This document shows positions 50,135 through 59,178 of a stretch of 64,000 bases of DNA, one piece after another (the stretch's first letter is position 1; every line of letters begins with the position of its first letter). Where the stretch lies: assembly GCF_947494555.1 (NCBI RefSeq), contig NZ_CANLVF010000001.1, positions 992,001 through 1,056,000 on the forward strand, read 5' to 3'. Position numbers and translations under genes: made by a program. The DNA comes from an uncultured Roseibium sp. (GTDB lineage: Bacteria; Pseudomonadota; Alphaproteobacteria; Rhizobiales; Stappiaceae). A model generated the notes under the pieces. It did no database searches. It was not told the DNA's origin and saw only the letters and a list, made by a program, of their open reading frames with translations.

Positions 50135-51166
50135 TTGGCGAGAGACGGCGCAAAACAGGGACCGGTCACGATGCGGGATGTCGCCAGGGCCGCCGGTGTT
50201 TCCCGAATGACCGTTTCGCGTGCGCTGCGTAAGGACAGCCCTGTCTCGCTGAAGACCCGCGAGCACATCTTGAAGGTCGTACGGGACATGAATTATGTCC
50301 CGGACCAGATGGCCGGCAGCTTGACGACCCGAAAGTCCGGCTTTGTCGCGACCCTGCTTCCCTCGCTAAACAATCTGCACTTTGCTTTGACTGTTCAATC
50401 CCTTACGGAAGAAGTTGAAGATATTGGTTTGCAGATTCTTCTTGGCCATACGGACTATTCTGCAGCACGGGAGGAGGAAATCCTTGAGACGATGCTGCGA
50501 CGCAGGCCCGAGGCAATTATCCTTTCCTACGATGGGCATACTGAGCGTACCGTCGAGCTCATGAGGAATGCCAACGTTCCCGTTATCGAGATCTGGGAAA
50601 AACCCGAAAATCCGATCGAGCACACGGTCGGCTTTTCCAATTTTGATGCAGCCTACCGGATGACCGAACAACTGGTCGCGCAAGGTTACAGCCGGATTGC
50701 GTTTCTTGGGGAAGGCCAGGACGACTGGACGCGCGGAGCAGCCAGGCGAAACGGGTTTCTCAAGGCAATGCAGGACAAGGGTTTGTCCGCGCACCGAATG
50801 ATCCGGTACGGAATACCACCACTCACTATCGACAACGGGTCAGATGCTGCCGGTCAGATTCTCGCCGACTTTCCAGACACAGATTGCGTTTTCTGCGTGT
50901 CTGACGTTGCCGCCTTCGGTGTCCAGAGCCGGTTGATATCCGAAGGGCGCCGTGTTCCGGGCGATATTGCTGTTGCCGGATTTGGAAATTTCGAAGTGTC
51001 CAGATTTTCTGTCCCAAAAATTTCGACCGTTGTCGTCGATCCGATCCGGATCGGCAGCGAAGCTGGTAAACTTCTGAAAAGACTTTTTCTTTTGGATGAA
51101 GCCAGCGCTGGTCAGCCGCAACATATCCACGTTGCCGCAGAGGTTGAATTCCGGCAAAGCACCTGA
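50135..51166 (+). CDS. LacI family regulator
   Basis: The protein has 343 residues from a TTG at 50135 preceded by AAGAGGACACATAA. The helix-turn-helix is TMRDVARAAGVSRMTVSRAL, and the ligand domain is close in style to the LacI at 40494 (ILLGHTDYSAAREEEILETMLRRRPEAI). It stands directly before the MalK/MalFG-type importer operon. Three operator-like sites lie in between (51216-51277), so it probably controls that operon and itself. Confidence 0.92.
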   Translation: MARDGAKQGPVTMRDVARAAGVSRMTVSRALRKDSPVSLKTREHILKVVRDMNYVPDQMAGSLTTRKSGFVATLLPSLNNLHFALTVQSLTEEVEDIGLQILLGHTDYSAAREEEILETMLRRRPEAIILSYDGHTERTVELMRNANVPVIEIWEKPENPIEHTVGFSNFDAAYRMTEQLVAQGYSRIAFLGEGQDDWTRGAARRNGFLKAMQDKGLSAHRMIRYGIPPLTIDNGSDAAGQILADFPDTDCVFCVSDVAAFGVQSRLISEGRRVPGDIAVAGFGNFEVSRFSVPKISTVVVDPIRIGSEAGKLLKRLFLLDEASAGQPQHIHVAAEVEFRQST

Positions 51167-51215
51167 TTGAGCTGCCTTAAGGGCAACGCGGAAAGCCTGT
51201 TCTTGATTTTTTTCT

Positions 51216-51229
51216 TGTTACCGATAACA
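51216..51229. promoter_or_regulatory. Operator-like site 1, TGTTACCGATAACA
   Basis: An imperfect palindrome, hybrid between the CCGG-centred and ATCGAT-centred LacI sites of this region. It is the first of three sites spaced about 23-24 bases centre to centre. Confidence 0.65.
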
Positions 51230-51239
51230 TATGTGCTAA

Positions 51240-51253
51240 TGTGACCGGTAACA
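51240..51253. promoter_or_regulatory. Operator-like site 2, TGTGACCGGTAACA
   Basis: A near-palindrome with CCGG centre. It is the middle one of three sites before the MalK-type ATPase gene. Confidence 0.65.
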
Positions 51254-51261
51254 AACAAGAA

Positions 51262-51277
51262 TTGTGACCGGTCACAA
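51262..51277. promoter_or_regulatory. Operator-like site 3, perfect palindrome TTGTGACCGGTCACAA
   Basis: A 16-bp perfect palindrome, 40 bases before the ATG of the ATPase gene. Its position fits repression by a LacI-type dimer or tetramer. Confidence 0.75.
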
Positions 51278-51316
51278 AGACAGTTTGCGTCGCATCGCGA
51301 CGCCCCTGGAGGAAAG

Positions 51317-52408
51317 ATGCCGCAAATCCGACTTGAAAACCTCGTGAAGCGATATGGGAATTTCGAGGTGTTGCACGGGATCAATCTGGAGATGGAAGAG
51401 AACGAGTTTACGGTGCTCGTTGGTCCGTCCGGCTGCGGCAAGTCCACCACGTTGCGCATGATAGCGGGTCTGGAATCAGTGAGTGACGGAGAGATCTTCA
51501 TCAACGAAAAACCCGTCAGCAATCTGGAACCGAAGGCACGGGACCTGGCCATGGTGTTCCAGGACTACGCGCTCTATCCGCATATGAATGTTGCGAAAAA
51601 CATGTCCTTTGCGCTTCGGCTGCAACGCCGCCCGAAGAAAGAAATCGATGAGAAGGTCGGCGTGGTTGCTGAGATGCTCGGCCTTACCAAATTTCTGCAC
51701 AGGAAGCCGGGCGAACTTTCGGGCGGCCAAAGGCAAAGGGTCGCCATGGGGCGCGCGCTCACGCGCGATGCCGGAACCTTCCTGTTCGATGAGCCCCTTT
51801 CGAACCTCGACGCCAAGCTGAGAGGGCAGATGCGCGCCGAACTCGCGCTGATGCGTCAGCAAGTTCAAAAGAACATGATCTACGTCACCCACGACCAGAT
51901 CGAAGCGATGACGCTTGGCGACCGGATCGTCGTCATGCATGGCGGCTATATCCAGCAGCAAGGAACGCCTGAAGAGCTGTTCAAACGGCCGGCCAACAAG
52001 TTCGTGGCGGGCTTTCTCGGGTCTCCTCCGATGAATTTTCTGGAAGCCGAAGTGCAGGATCTGTCCGACCGCTCGTTCGTGAGCGGAAAAGGGTTCGAGC
52101 TGGTGCTGCCGGAGGATAAGGCGGCAGCGGTCGCGTCATCGTCGTCCAAGGCCGTGACCCTCGGAATCCGGCCGTCTGATCTGCACTACAGCCCGGATGC
52201 CGAAGATCACGAATCCGTCGATCTGCAAGTGATCGTCTCCGAATACATCGGCGCACAGTCGGTGCTCTTGTGTGATTGCGGCGGCCAGAAAGTTGAGGTC
52301 GAGCTGAAGTCCGAAACGCCCATCGCGTTGGGCGAAACATTGAGATTTGCGGTCAACAGGGAGGGCATTCACATGTTCGACCGCGAAACAGAGGTTGCCA
52401 TCAGGTGA
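51317..52408 (+). CDS. ABC importer ATPase, MalK/UgpC-like (CUT1)
   Basis: The 363-residue ATPase has Walker A GPSGCGKST, signature LSGGQRQRVAMGRAL, Walker B TFLFDEPLSNLD and switch His in THDQIEAM. A C-terminal TOBE/regulatory region runs from about 240 (GIRPSDLH) to HMFDRETEV. It drives the CUT1-type importer whose binding protein and two permeases follow. The ATG follows CTGGAGGAAAG. Confidence 0.93.
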   Translation: MPQIRLENLVKRYGNFEVLHGINLEMEENEFTVLVGPSGCGKSTTLRMIAGLESVSDGEIFINEKPVSNLEPKARDLAMVFQDYALYPHMNVAKNMSFALRLQRRPKKEIDEKVGVVAEMLGLTKFLHRKPGELSGGQRQRVAMGRALTRDAGTFLFDEPLSNLDAKLRGQMRAELALMRQQVQKNMIYVTHDQIEAMTLGDRIVVMHGGYIQQQGTPEELFKRPANKFVAGFLGSPPMNFLEAEVQDLSDRSFVSGKGFELVLPEDKAAAVASSSSKAVTLGIRPSDLHYSPDAEDHESVDLQVIVSEYIGAQSVLLCDCGGQKVEVELKSETPIALGETLRFAVNREGIHMFDRETEVAIR

Positions 52409-52437
52409 TCTGAACCTTGCTGTTAAGGGAGGAATGA

Positions 52438-53769
52438 ATGCTGAAATATCTTAATTCGACAGTCTCAGCCATTGCCGGGCTCGCGCTCGGGGCAACGGCT
52501 GCGCTTGCAAATCCATATGAGGAGCATGCTGGCGAGACACTGGTCGTCAATTTCCCGGCCCATCCGCATTTCGATGCAGTTATGAAGGTCCTGCCGGAAT
52601 TCACCAAGGAAACTGGAATTCGTGTCGAGGTCGACCAGCTTCAGTATCTGAAGATGCGCGAGCGCCAGACCCTTGAACTGACCAAGAACCGCGGCGACTA
52701 CGACCTGATTGCCTATGTGGTCTTTTCAAAAGCCGATTACGTTTATGCCGATCAGCTTGAAAACCTTGCGCGGTTTTTCATGAACCCGAAGCTGGCTGAT
52801 CCGAATTACGATGCCGATGACCTGATCGACGGCTATGTTGCCAATATTGGCGTTGCGGGCGGCAAAAAGGGCTATCTGCCCGGACCGACCGGATCGCTGT
52901 TCGGTCTGCCTTTCGGCTCGGAAACCTCTGTCCTGGGTTATCGGAAAGACATTTTCGACAAACACGACCTCAAGGTTCCGGAAAGCTACGATGAGCTTCT
53001 TGAACTTGCGTGCCTGATCCCTGAGCTGGAGCCGGGCATGGGTGGACTGGCATCACGTGCCGCCTCCGGTCACCATGCTAGCCATGCGTTCCTTCTGCAC
53101 CTGGCGCCGCTCGGTGGACGCATCTTTGACGATGAGTGGAAGCCGATCGTCAACAACGCGGAAGGTGTGCAGGCTGCAGAGGCCCTGAAGAAAATCGTCA
53201 ACTGCGGTGCGGAAGGCTCCAAAACCTTCGGCTTTGCGGAAGCGGGTGCATCGTTCCTGCAGGGTAATTCGGCAATGTTCCTGGACTCAACGGTCTTTGC
53301 GGGACAGGTCAACAATCCTGACAAATCCAAGGTTGTCGGTCTCGTTGAATGGGCCCCGCATCCGGTTGGCGTGAGAGCCGGCTCCCAGACGGGTGGCTTC
53401 GGCATCGGCATTCCGAAGAACGCCCAGAACAAAGACGCCGCTTTCCTCCTGATGCAGTGGCTGACGAGCAAAAAGGCGGACAAGCTGATTGCCATGGCTG
53501 GCGGAAATCCGTCCCGCTACTCAACCCATGCCGACGCTGAGGTGAACGAAAAGTTCCCGCATATGTCCACTTTCGGTGAAGCGCTCAAGAATGCCGATCC
53601 CGACTGGCGTCCGATCATCCCTGTCTGGGGCAAGATCAATGCTGATCTCGGTACGACCCTTTCGAAGATCATCACCGAGGACGCACCGGTTCAGGAATCT
53701 CTTGACGGTGTCGCAGAGCGCACGCAGGCGCTGATGGATGACGCCGGGTACTACACCTGGACACAGTAA
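52438..53769 (+). CDS. Extracellular solute-binding protein, family 1 (CUT1)
   Basis: The 443-residue protein has a signal peptide ending AATAALANP. The family 1 fold is recognised by TLVVNFPAHPHFDAVMKVLPEFTKETGIRV, GSLFGLPFGSETSVLGYRKDIFD and the tail QESLDGVAERTQALM. It delivers a sugar, oligosaccharide or polyol to the MalFG-type permease. A GC-rich hairpin at 53780-53802 separates it from the permease genes, which would favour higher binding-protein levels. Confidence 0.92.
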   Translation: MLKYLNSTVSAIAGLALGATAALANPYEEHAGETLVVNFPAHPHFDAVMKVLPEFTKETGIRVEVDQLQYLKMRERQTLELTKNRGDYDLIAYVVFSKADYVYADQLENLARFFMNPKLADPNYDADDLIDGYVANIGVAGGKKGYLPGPTGSLFGLPFGSETSVLGYRKDIFDKHDLKVPESYDELLELACLIPELEPGMGGLASRAASGHHASHAFLLHLAPLGGRIFDDEWKPIVNNAEGVQAAEALKKIVNCGAEGSKTFGFAEAGASFLQGNSAMFLDSTVFAGQVNNPDKSKVVGLVEWAPHPVGVRAGSQTGGFGIGIPKNAQNKDAAFLLMQWLTSKKADKLIAMAGGNPSRYSTHADAEVNEKFPHMSTFGEALKNADPDWRPIIPVWGKINADLGTTLSKIITEDAPVQESLDGVAERTQALMDDAGYYTWTQ

Positions 53770-53779
53770 ATCCAACGCT

Positions 53780-53802
53780 GCCCCGCGGCGCTGCCGCGGG
53801 GC
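53780..53802 (+). promoter_or_regulatory. Intra-operon hairpin after the binding-protein gene
   Basis: GCCCCGCGGC pairs with GCCGCGGGGC around a GCT loop, followed by TCTC and a run of A residues. It has no T-run, so it probably stabilises the upstream mRNA or lowers read-through into the permease genes. Confidence 0.6.
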
Positions 53803-53835
53803 TCTCAAAAAAATCCTCACTGAAAGTGATCTGCA

Positions 53836-54759
53836 ATGAGCGTTGCGATCAAAGCCAATCGGCTGACCCCTTACATGTTTCTGGCGCCTGCAGGTGTGAT
53901 CCTGGTTTTCGCGCTGCTCTATCCGATCGGCTACATGGTTTATGCCAGTTTCCTCGACTGGAGCCCGAGCCAGCGGATCGGGCAGGCCGAGTTCATCGGC
54001 TTCCGCAATTACGTAAATCTTTGGGGTGATGAAGCCTTTCGCGAGAGCTTCTGGGTTACCATTCGGTTTGCCGCGATCGTCGTGACGCTCGAGATGTTCC
54101 TGGGGGTCGGTCTGGCTCTGCTTCTGGACCGGAACCTCAAAGGCATGGCAGTGCTCCGGACCGTCTTTATCCTGCCAATGATGATCGCGCCGATCGTGGT
54201 CGGTCTGATGTGGCGCTACATGTATCATCCGACCGTTGGCATCTTTAACCGCACACTCAAGAGCATGGGCTTTGAGGGCGTACCCTGGCTGTCCGACAGC
54301 ACATGGTCATTCATCGCCATCGTGATTGCCGATGTCTGGCAATGGACGCCCTTTATTTTCATTCTTGCCCTCGCGGCCATGCAGTCACTGCCGCGTTCGG
54401 CGCTGGAAGCGGCGGAAATCGACGGCGCGAGCGAATGGCAGAAAATTCTGCTGATCAAGCTGCCGCTCATGATGCCCGTTTTGATCGTCACGCTTTTGTT
54501 GCGCCTGATTGACGCCTTCAAGGTGCTGGAGGTGATCCTCGTACTCACCAATGGCGGTCCCGGCCTGTCGACCGAAATTCTCGCCCTACGGATTTTCCGC
54601 ACGGCTCAGGAATTCCAGGAACTGGGGGAGGCGGCTGCCATGTCCAATCTCCTTCTGATGCTGTTGATGGCGCTGACCATCGGGATGTTTGCCTATAACC
54701 GCGTTCAGGAAGCCCGTGTCGCACGCCAACGCGCAGCCGCCGAAAAGGACGACGACTGA
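53836..54759 (+). CDS. ABC importer permease, MalF-like (CUT1)
   Basis: The 307-residue permease has six hydrophobic helices and the EAA loop EAAEIDGASEWQKILLIKLPLM near 195-214, which docks on the ATPase. Its stop overlaps the start of the second permease by one base (TGATG). Confidence 0.92.
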   Translation: MSVAIKANRLTPYMFLAPAGVILVFALLYPIGYMVYASFLDWSPSQRIGQAEFIGFRNYVNLWGDEAFRESFWVTIRFAAIVVTLEMFLGVGLALLLDRNLKGMAVLRTVFILPMMIAPIVVGLMWRYMYHPTVGIFNRTLKSMGFEGVPWLSDSTWSFIAIVIADVWQWTPFIFILALAAMQSLPRSALEAAEIDGASEWQKILLIKLPLMMPVLIVTLLLRLIDAFKVLEVILVLTNGGPGLSTEILALRIFRTAQEFQELGEAAAMSNLLLMLLMALTIGMFAYNRVQEARVARQRAAAEKDDD

Positions 54760-55631
54760 TGTCCGCTCAAACGGAAAAACAGAACCCGGCCTTCTACGCT
54801 CTTATCGCTGCGCTTGTGGTAATGAGCGTCGGTCCGATTGCGCTAATGCTGGCAACGTCGTTCAAGACCAATGTCGATGTCTATGACGCTTCTGTGTCGG
54901 CATTCTTCTTCTCACCGACGATCAAGAACTACGAGACGGTATTGTGTAACTTTCTCTGGTACGAACCGGCGCATGTCGACTATTGCGACCCGACCTTCGG
55001 GCGCGCGCTCGTCAACTCGCTTATTGTCGGCCTCATCTCAACCGGCCTGACCCTGACGATCGGATGCATGGCCGCCTATGCGCTTGTACGGTTCAAGTTC
55101 ATGGGACGCGGCGCGGTCTCCATGACGACACTCCTGATGCGCATGGTTCCGCCGGCTGTTCTGCTGGTTCCTGTTTTCGGGATCTGGACGTTTCAATACG
55201 GTCTGGATCAGACCTATGCCGGCATCATCCTGATCTATACGGCTATGAACCTGCCTTTCGTGATCTGGATCCTGCAGAGCTTCATTGTACAGGTGCCGAT
55301 CCAGCTTGAAGAAGCCGCGCGCATGGACGGTGCCAACCCGTTCCAGGTCTTCTTTCTGGTCGTCCTGCCGATCATTCAGCCCGGGCTCGCCGCCGCCGCG
55401 ATCTTCACCTTCCGCATCGCCTGGAACGAGTTCCTTCTGGCTAATGCGCTGTCAGGCCGGTCGACGAGAACGGTGCCGGTCACCATCGTCAATTCGATCA
55501 CGGAATACGACATCAACTGGGGTGTCATCATGGCGACGGGTATGCTGCTTGCCATTCCCCCGATCCTGTTCACCTTCGTGGCGTCCAAGCAGATCATCAC
55601 CGGCATGACGGCAGGAGCCGTCAAGGGATGA
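54759..55631 (+). CDS. ABC importer permease, MalG-like (CUT1)
   Basis: The 290-residue permease has six hydrophobic helices and the EAA loop EEAARMDGANPFQVFFLVVLP. A periplasmic stretch with two Cys (VLCNFLWYEPAHVDYCDPTFG, about 58-78) is longer than usual and could carry a disulfide. Its stop overlaps the start of the cytochrome b561 gene (ATGA), so all three are translationally coupled. Confidence 0.92.
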   Translation: MSAQTEKQNPAFYALIAALVVMSVGPIALMLATSFKTNVDVYDASVSAFFFSPTIKNYETVLCNFLWYEPAHVDYCDPTFGRALVNSLIVGLISTGLTLTIGCMAAYALVRFKFMGRGAVSMTTLLMRMVPPAVLLVPVFGIWTFQYGLDQTYAGIILIYTAMNLPFVIWILQSFIVQVPIQLEEAARMDGANPFQVFFLVVLPIIQPGLAAAAIFTFRIAWNEFLLANALSGRSTRTVPVTIVNSITEYDINWGVIMATGMLLAIPPILFTFVASKQIITGMTAGAVKG

Positions 55632-56371
55632 TCCTGGAGTGGCTGATATCCCCGATTGATCCGGCCAGATCACATGATATCGGCCTTGCCCTTTCCTGGC
55701 ATGCCCGCTTCATGGTTCTCGGCTGGGGGATACTTGCTCCTCTTGCAATCATGATGGCGCGGTTTTTCAAGGTTCTGCCGGGACAGGACTGGCCCCGGGA
55801 GCTGGACAGCAAGACCTGGTGGCGTGCCCACTGGATGTCGCAGACCATGGTCGTCATCCTGTCCGTGATCGGCCTGGTTCTTATCTGGATGTCATCGCAA
55901 AACAGCGGCACGGCGACCCTGCACCGGCTGTTTGGGTACTCCGTGCTTTTCCTAGCCGCGGTTCAGGCTCTTTCCGGCATTTTCCGGGGCAGCAAGGGCG
56001 GGCCGACAGACCAGAAATCGAACGGATCTTTGCGCGGCGATCACTACGAGATGACACAGCACCGGCTGGTCTTCGAGGCCGTCCACAAAAGTTGCGGATA
56101 CCTTGCGCTCATCCTCATGATCGGAGCGATCGCGAGTGGCATGTGGGTGGCAAATGCGCCAAACTGGATGTGGCTCGGTCTGTCGATCTGGTGGACAGCT
56201 CTTGCAGTTGTTTCTGTTCACCTGCAGCGGCAAGGGCGGGCGATGGACACCTATCAGGCCATTTGGGGGCCCGGATCTGAACACCCGGGTAACCGGATGA
56301 AAAAGCAGGGGTGGGGTACAAGACGGCCCGACTTCCCTCAACAGTCGTTTGATAAGCAGCGGGAAACGTGA
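55628..56371 (+). CDS. Cytochrome b561 family membrane protein
   Basis: The 247-residue protein has at least four hydrophobic helices and His residues positioned as haem ligands: SWHARFMVLGWG in helix 1, TLHRLFGYSVLF, AVHKSCGYLALIL and VSVHLQRQGRAMD. This is the b561/DOMON-type quinol or ascorbate-linked electron carrier pattern. It overlaps the upstream permease gene by four bases and the downstream lactonase gene by one, so it is a firm member of the CUT1 operon. The electron donor is not evident. Confidence 0.82.
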   Translation: MILEWLISPIDPARSHDIGLALSWHARFMVLGWGILAPLAIMMARFFKVLPGQDWPRELDSKTWWRAHWMSQTMVVILSVIGLVLIWMSSQNSGTATLHRLFGYSVLFLAAVQALSGIFRGSKGGPTDQKSNGSLRGDHYEMTQHRLVFEAVHKSCGYLALILMIGAIASGMWVANAPNWMWLGLSIWWTALAVVSVHLQRQGRAMDTYQAIWGPGSEHPGNRMKKQGWGTRRPDFPQQSFDKQRET

Positions 56372-57294
56372 TGTTTGGCGTTTTGGAAGGAACCGGCTTT
56401 GAAGTCATCGAGCCGGAATTTGAAGCTTGTTTTGTGGGACATGCGCGGGTTGAGCGCCTTTGGACAGGTGCGCGCTGGTCCGAAGGGCCAGCGTGGTTTC
56501 CCGCCGGGCGCTACGTTGTCTGGTCGGACATTCCCAACAACCGCATCATGCGCTGGGACGAAACCGACGGCTCCGTTTCGGAATTTCGCAGCGGATCGAA
56601 CAATGCCAACGGCAATACCGTTGACACCCAGGGACGCCTTGTCACCTGTGAACACCTGACCCGCCGCGTGACACGGACGGAACACGACGGTTCTGTCTCG
56701 GTGATTGCCTCCCATTGGAACGGCAAAAGGCTGAATTCGCCAAACGACGTCGTTGTGAAGTCCGACGGATCCGTCTGGTTCACCGACCCCTCCTACGGCA
56801 TTTTGATGGACTATGAAGGTGATCGCGCAGAGAGCGAAATCGGGGCCTGCAACGTCTACCGAGCCGATCCGGAAACCGGCAGCGTTGATCTGGTCGCGTC
56901 CGACTTTTTCAAGCCGAACGGCCTTGCATTTTCCGCGGATGAAAACTGGCTCTACGTGTCGGACACCGGCATAACGCACGATGAGGACGGTCCGGCCCAT
57001 ATCGAGAAGTTCAAGGTCGGTGCAGACGGAAAGTCCCTCGGAGATCGTAGTGTTTTCGCAAGATGCACTGCCGGAATTTTCGACGGTTTCCGTTTTGATC
57101 GTGAGGGAAGGATCTGGAGCTCAGCCGCAGATGGCGTTCATTGCATCGATGGCGATGGCGTCCTGATCGGCAAGGTGCGCATTCCGGAATTGGTCGGCAA
57201 CGTCTGTTTCGGCGGCCCAAAACTGAACCGGCTGTTCATTGCCGGCACAAGTTCGCTCTATTCAATCTATCTGAATGTGAACGGGGTCAAATAG
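56371..57294 (+). CDS. SMP-30/gluconolactonase family protein
   Basis: The 307-residue six-bladed beta-propeller lactonase starts at the ATG 56371 (a GTG at 56368 also fits). The start overlaps the cytochrome b561 stop. Typical elements are ARWSEGPAWFPAGRYVVWSDIPNNRIMRW (metal-binding Glu in SEGP), KRLNSPNDVVVKSDGSVWFTDPSYG (Asn and Asp ligands) and PNGLAFSADENWLYVSDTG. It hydrolyses sugar lactones such as gluconolactone to acids. It has no signal peptide. It links lactone opening to the importer and to the gluconate pathway to the left. Confidence 0.9.
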   Translation: MFGVLEGTGFEVIEPEFEACFVGHARVERLWTGARWSEGPAWFPAGRYVVWSDIPNNRIMRWDETDGSVSEFRSGSNNANGNTVDTQGRLVTCEHLTRRVTRTEHDGSVSVIASHWNGKRLNSPNDVVVKSDGSVWFTDPSYGILMDYEGDRAESEIGACNVYRADPETGSVDLVASDFFKPNGLAFSADENWLYVSDTGITHDEDGPAHIEKFKVGADGKSLGDRSVFARCTAGIFDGFRFDREGRIWSSAADGVHCIDGDGVLIGKVRIPELVGNVCFGGPKLNRLFIAGTSSLYSIYLNVNGVK

Positions 57295-57319
57295 GAGTTT
57301 ATTCCGGTTTTTCGGCCAG

Positions 57320-58240
57320 CTAGCGTTCGGCCTCTGCCGTTTTCCGGCGGGTATAGAGCATTCTTTCCCGGTAAAAGATGATCAAGCCGGATGCGATGAT
57401 GATTGATGCGCCGAGGACAGTCCATTCATCCGGCAGCTGATCGAAAACCAGATAGCTGGAGATGGTCAGGTAAAGAATGAACACATAGCCGAAAGGCATC
57501 AGCAGATTGGCCGGCGCCAGGCTCATCGCGTTGGTCAGAAACTGGTGTCCCACCCATCCCAGAATGCCCAATCCGATCAGGACACCCCACTGAAAGCCGG
57601 TGGCGGGGTTCTGCCATTCAGCGATGGCGAATGGAACAAGGGCGAAGGTCCCAACGAGACCCGTATAGAATTGCATGGTATCCGGAGGAACGGTTCCTGC
57701 AAGCTTTCGGGTCAGGATGGAATAGAGCGCGAAACAGAAGGCGGCCGACAAAGACAACAAGACGGCAACATGAAAGTCATCGTCGAACGGACGGATCGCA
57801 ATTGCGACGCCGGCAAATCCGACCGCCACGGCAGACCAGCGTATCAGCCCGACGGGTTCACGCAAAAGCGGCCAGGACAGCACGCAGATCATGATCGGAG
57901 CAGAAAACAGGATGGTCGATGTCAGTGTCAGGGGCAGATAGCGCAGCGACGCGAAGTTAAAGACGGTGGACGCCGTCAGAAGCGCGCCGCGCAACACCAC
58001 GAGCCAGATCCTCTCGCAGCGCAGTTGCCTGAAATCGAAATCACTGGCGGCAAACAGACCCAGCGAAATCACGAAGTGTCCGAAATAGCGCATGAACGAC
58101 AATTGCAGGGCGCCCAGTCCCAGGACGCCCAGCCATTTCGAGCTCGTGTCAATACAGGCAAACATCAGATTTGCGATAAGTATCAGGAGGATGCCGACGA
58201 ACGGCTTGTCCTCCAGGGCCTTGGATGCAAAGCGCGCCAT
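57320..58240 (-). CDS. EamA/DMT family transporter
   Basis: The 306-residue protein has ten hydrophobic helices in two EamA repeats (about 15-145 and 160-295). It starts ALEDKPFVGILLILIANLMFACIDTSSKW, with a second repeat from DFHVAVLLSLSAAFCFALYSILTRKL. It is a drug/metabolite-type carrier, exporter or importer unknown. It is the last gene of the minus-strand operon, 11 bases after the beta-hydroxyacid dehydrogenase gene, and convergent with the lactonase gene. Confidence 0.88.
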   Translation of the reverse strand: MARFASKALEDKPFVGILLILIANLMFACIDTSSKWLGVLGLGALQLSFMRYFGHFVISLGLFAASDFDFRQLRCERIWLVVLRGALLTASTVFNFASLRYLPLTLTSTILFSAPIMICVLSWPLLREPVGLIRWSAVAVGFAGVAIAIRPFDDDFHVAVLLSLSAAFCFALYSILTRKLAGTVPPDTMQFYTGLVGTFALVPFAIAEWQNPATGFQWGVLIGLGILGWVGHQFLTNAMSLAPANLLMPFGYVFILYLTISSYLVFDQLPDEWTVLGASIIIASGLIIFYRERMLYTRRKTAEAER

Positions 58241-58251
58241 TGCGTTCGGGC

Positions 58252-59151
58252 TTAGCCCTTTTCACCGGTTTTGAATTGCTCGGCGAAGAAGTCGACCTGC
58301 AACGGCACGAATTCGTCACCCCGGCCGGATTCGATCGACATGTCGAGCGCTGTCTTGGCCCCGTTCGCCATGATCGATTCCACGCCGAGGCTTTCCGCCA
58401 TGTCGGTATAATATCCAACGTCCTTTCGCGCATTGCGGATCGAGAAGGCGAGTTTGTTCGGGTCACCGTCAATCGCGTAAGCCTTGACGAAATCCATCAT
58501 GCCGGAATGGAGCGGACCGGCGGCCATCACGTCATAGACTTTCTGGCGGTCAACGCCTGACTTGTCGGCCATCGCGAACGCCTCAGCCATTCCGTTTGCA
58601 ACGGTCTGAGCGAAGAAATTGTTGATCAGCTTGACCGTGTGTCCGGTTCCAAGTGCGCCGAGATGGAAGACGTTCTCGCCAAGGTCCTTCAGGACAGGCT
58701 CAACGCGTGCATACGCACCTGCATCACCGGAGCACATCAGGTTGAGCAGTCCTTCCAGCGCGTGAGAGGGGGTGCGCCCGATCGGGCAATCGAGATAAAC
58801 GGCATTTGCTGCCGCAACCGCCTCTCCGATTTTTTTCGTTGACGCGGGCAGGGACGTACCGAAGTCGATGACGATCTTGTCCGGGCTGAGACCGGCGATC
58901 ACGCCATCATCACCATACATGCGGCTCTCCACGGAGGCAGAAGTATCGACGCACAACATGACGATGTCGCTCGCAAGCGCAACGTCTTTGGCACTTTTCA
59001 CTTCGCCGGCACCGCGGGAGACCAATGCCTCCACCCGTTCCCTGGATCGGTTTGCTACGATGGTCAGCGGGTATCCCTTGTCCAGAAGGCGGTTGCACAT
59101 CGCTGCGCCCATAAGGCCAATGCCGATAAATCCGATCGTCGGTTTCGTCAT
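58252..59151 (-). CDS. NAD(P)-dependent beta-hydroxyacid dehydrogenase
   Basis: The enzyme has 299 residues from the ATG at 59151 (after GAGGAACAGAGAC). It has GIGLMGAAMCNRLL near residue 8, the substrate loop DCPIGRTPSHALEGLLNLMCSG and catalytic Lys in GHTVKLINNF. It is of the same superfamily as the enzyme at 39150-40037 but clearly different in the substrate loop. It probably oxidises a 3-hydroxyacid made by the pathway served by the TRAP importer upstream. Confidence 0.87.
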   Translation of the reverse strand: MTKPTIGFIGIGLMGAAMCNRLLDKGYPLTIVANRSRERVEALVSRGAGEVKSAKDVALASDIVMLCVDTSASVESRMYGDDGVIAGLSPDKIVIDFGTSLPASTKKIGEAVAAANAVYLDCPIGRTPSHALEGLLNLMCSGDAGAYARVEPVLKDLGENVFHLGALGTGHTVKLINNFFAQTVANGMAEAFAMADKSGVDRQKVYDVMAAGPLHSGMMDFVKAYAIDGDPNKLAFSIRNARKDVGYYTDMAESLGVESIMANGAKTALDMSIESGRGDEFVPLQVDFFAEQFKTGEKG

Positions 59152-59178
59152 GTCTCTGTTCCTCAACTGATAAAGTGA

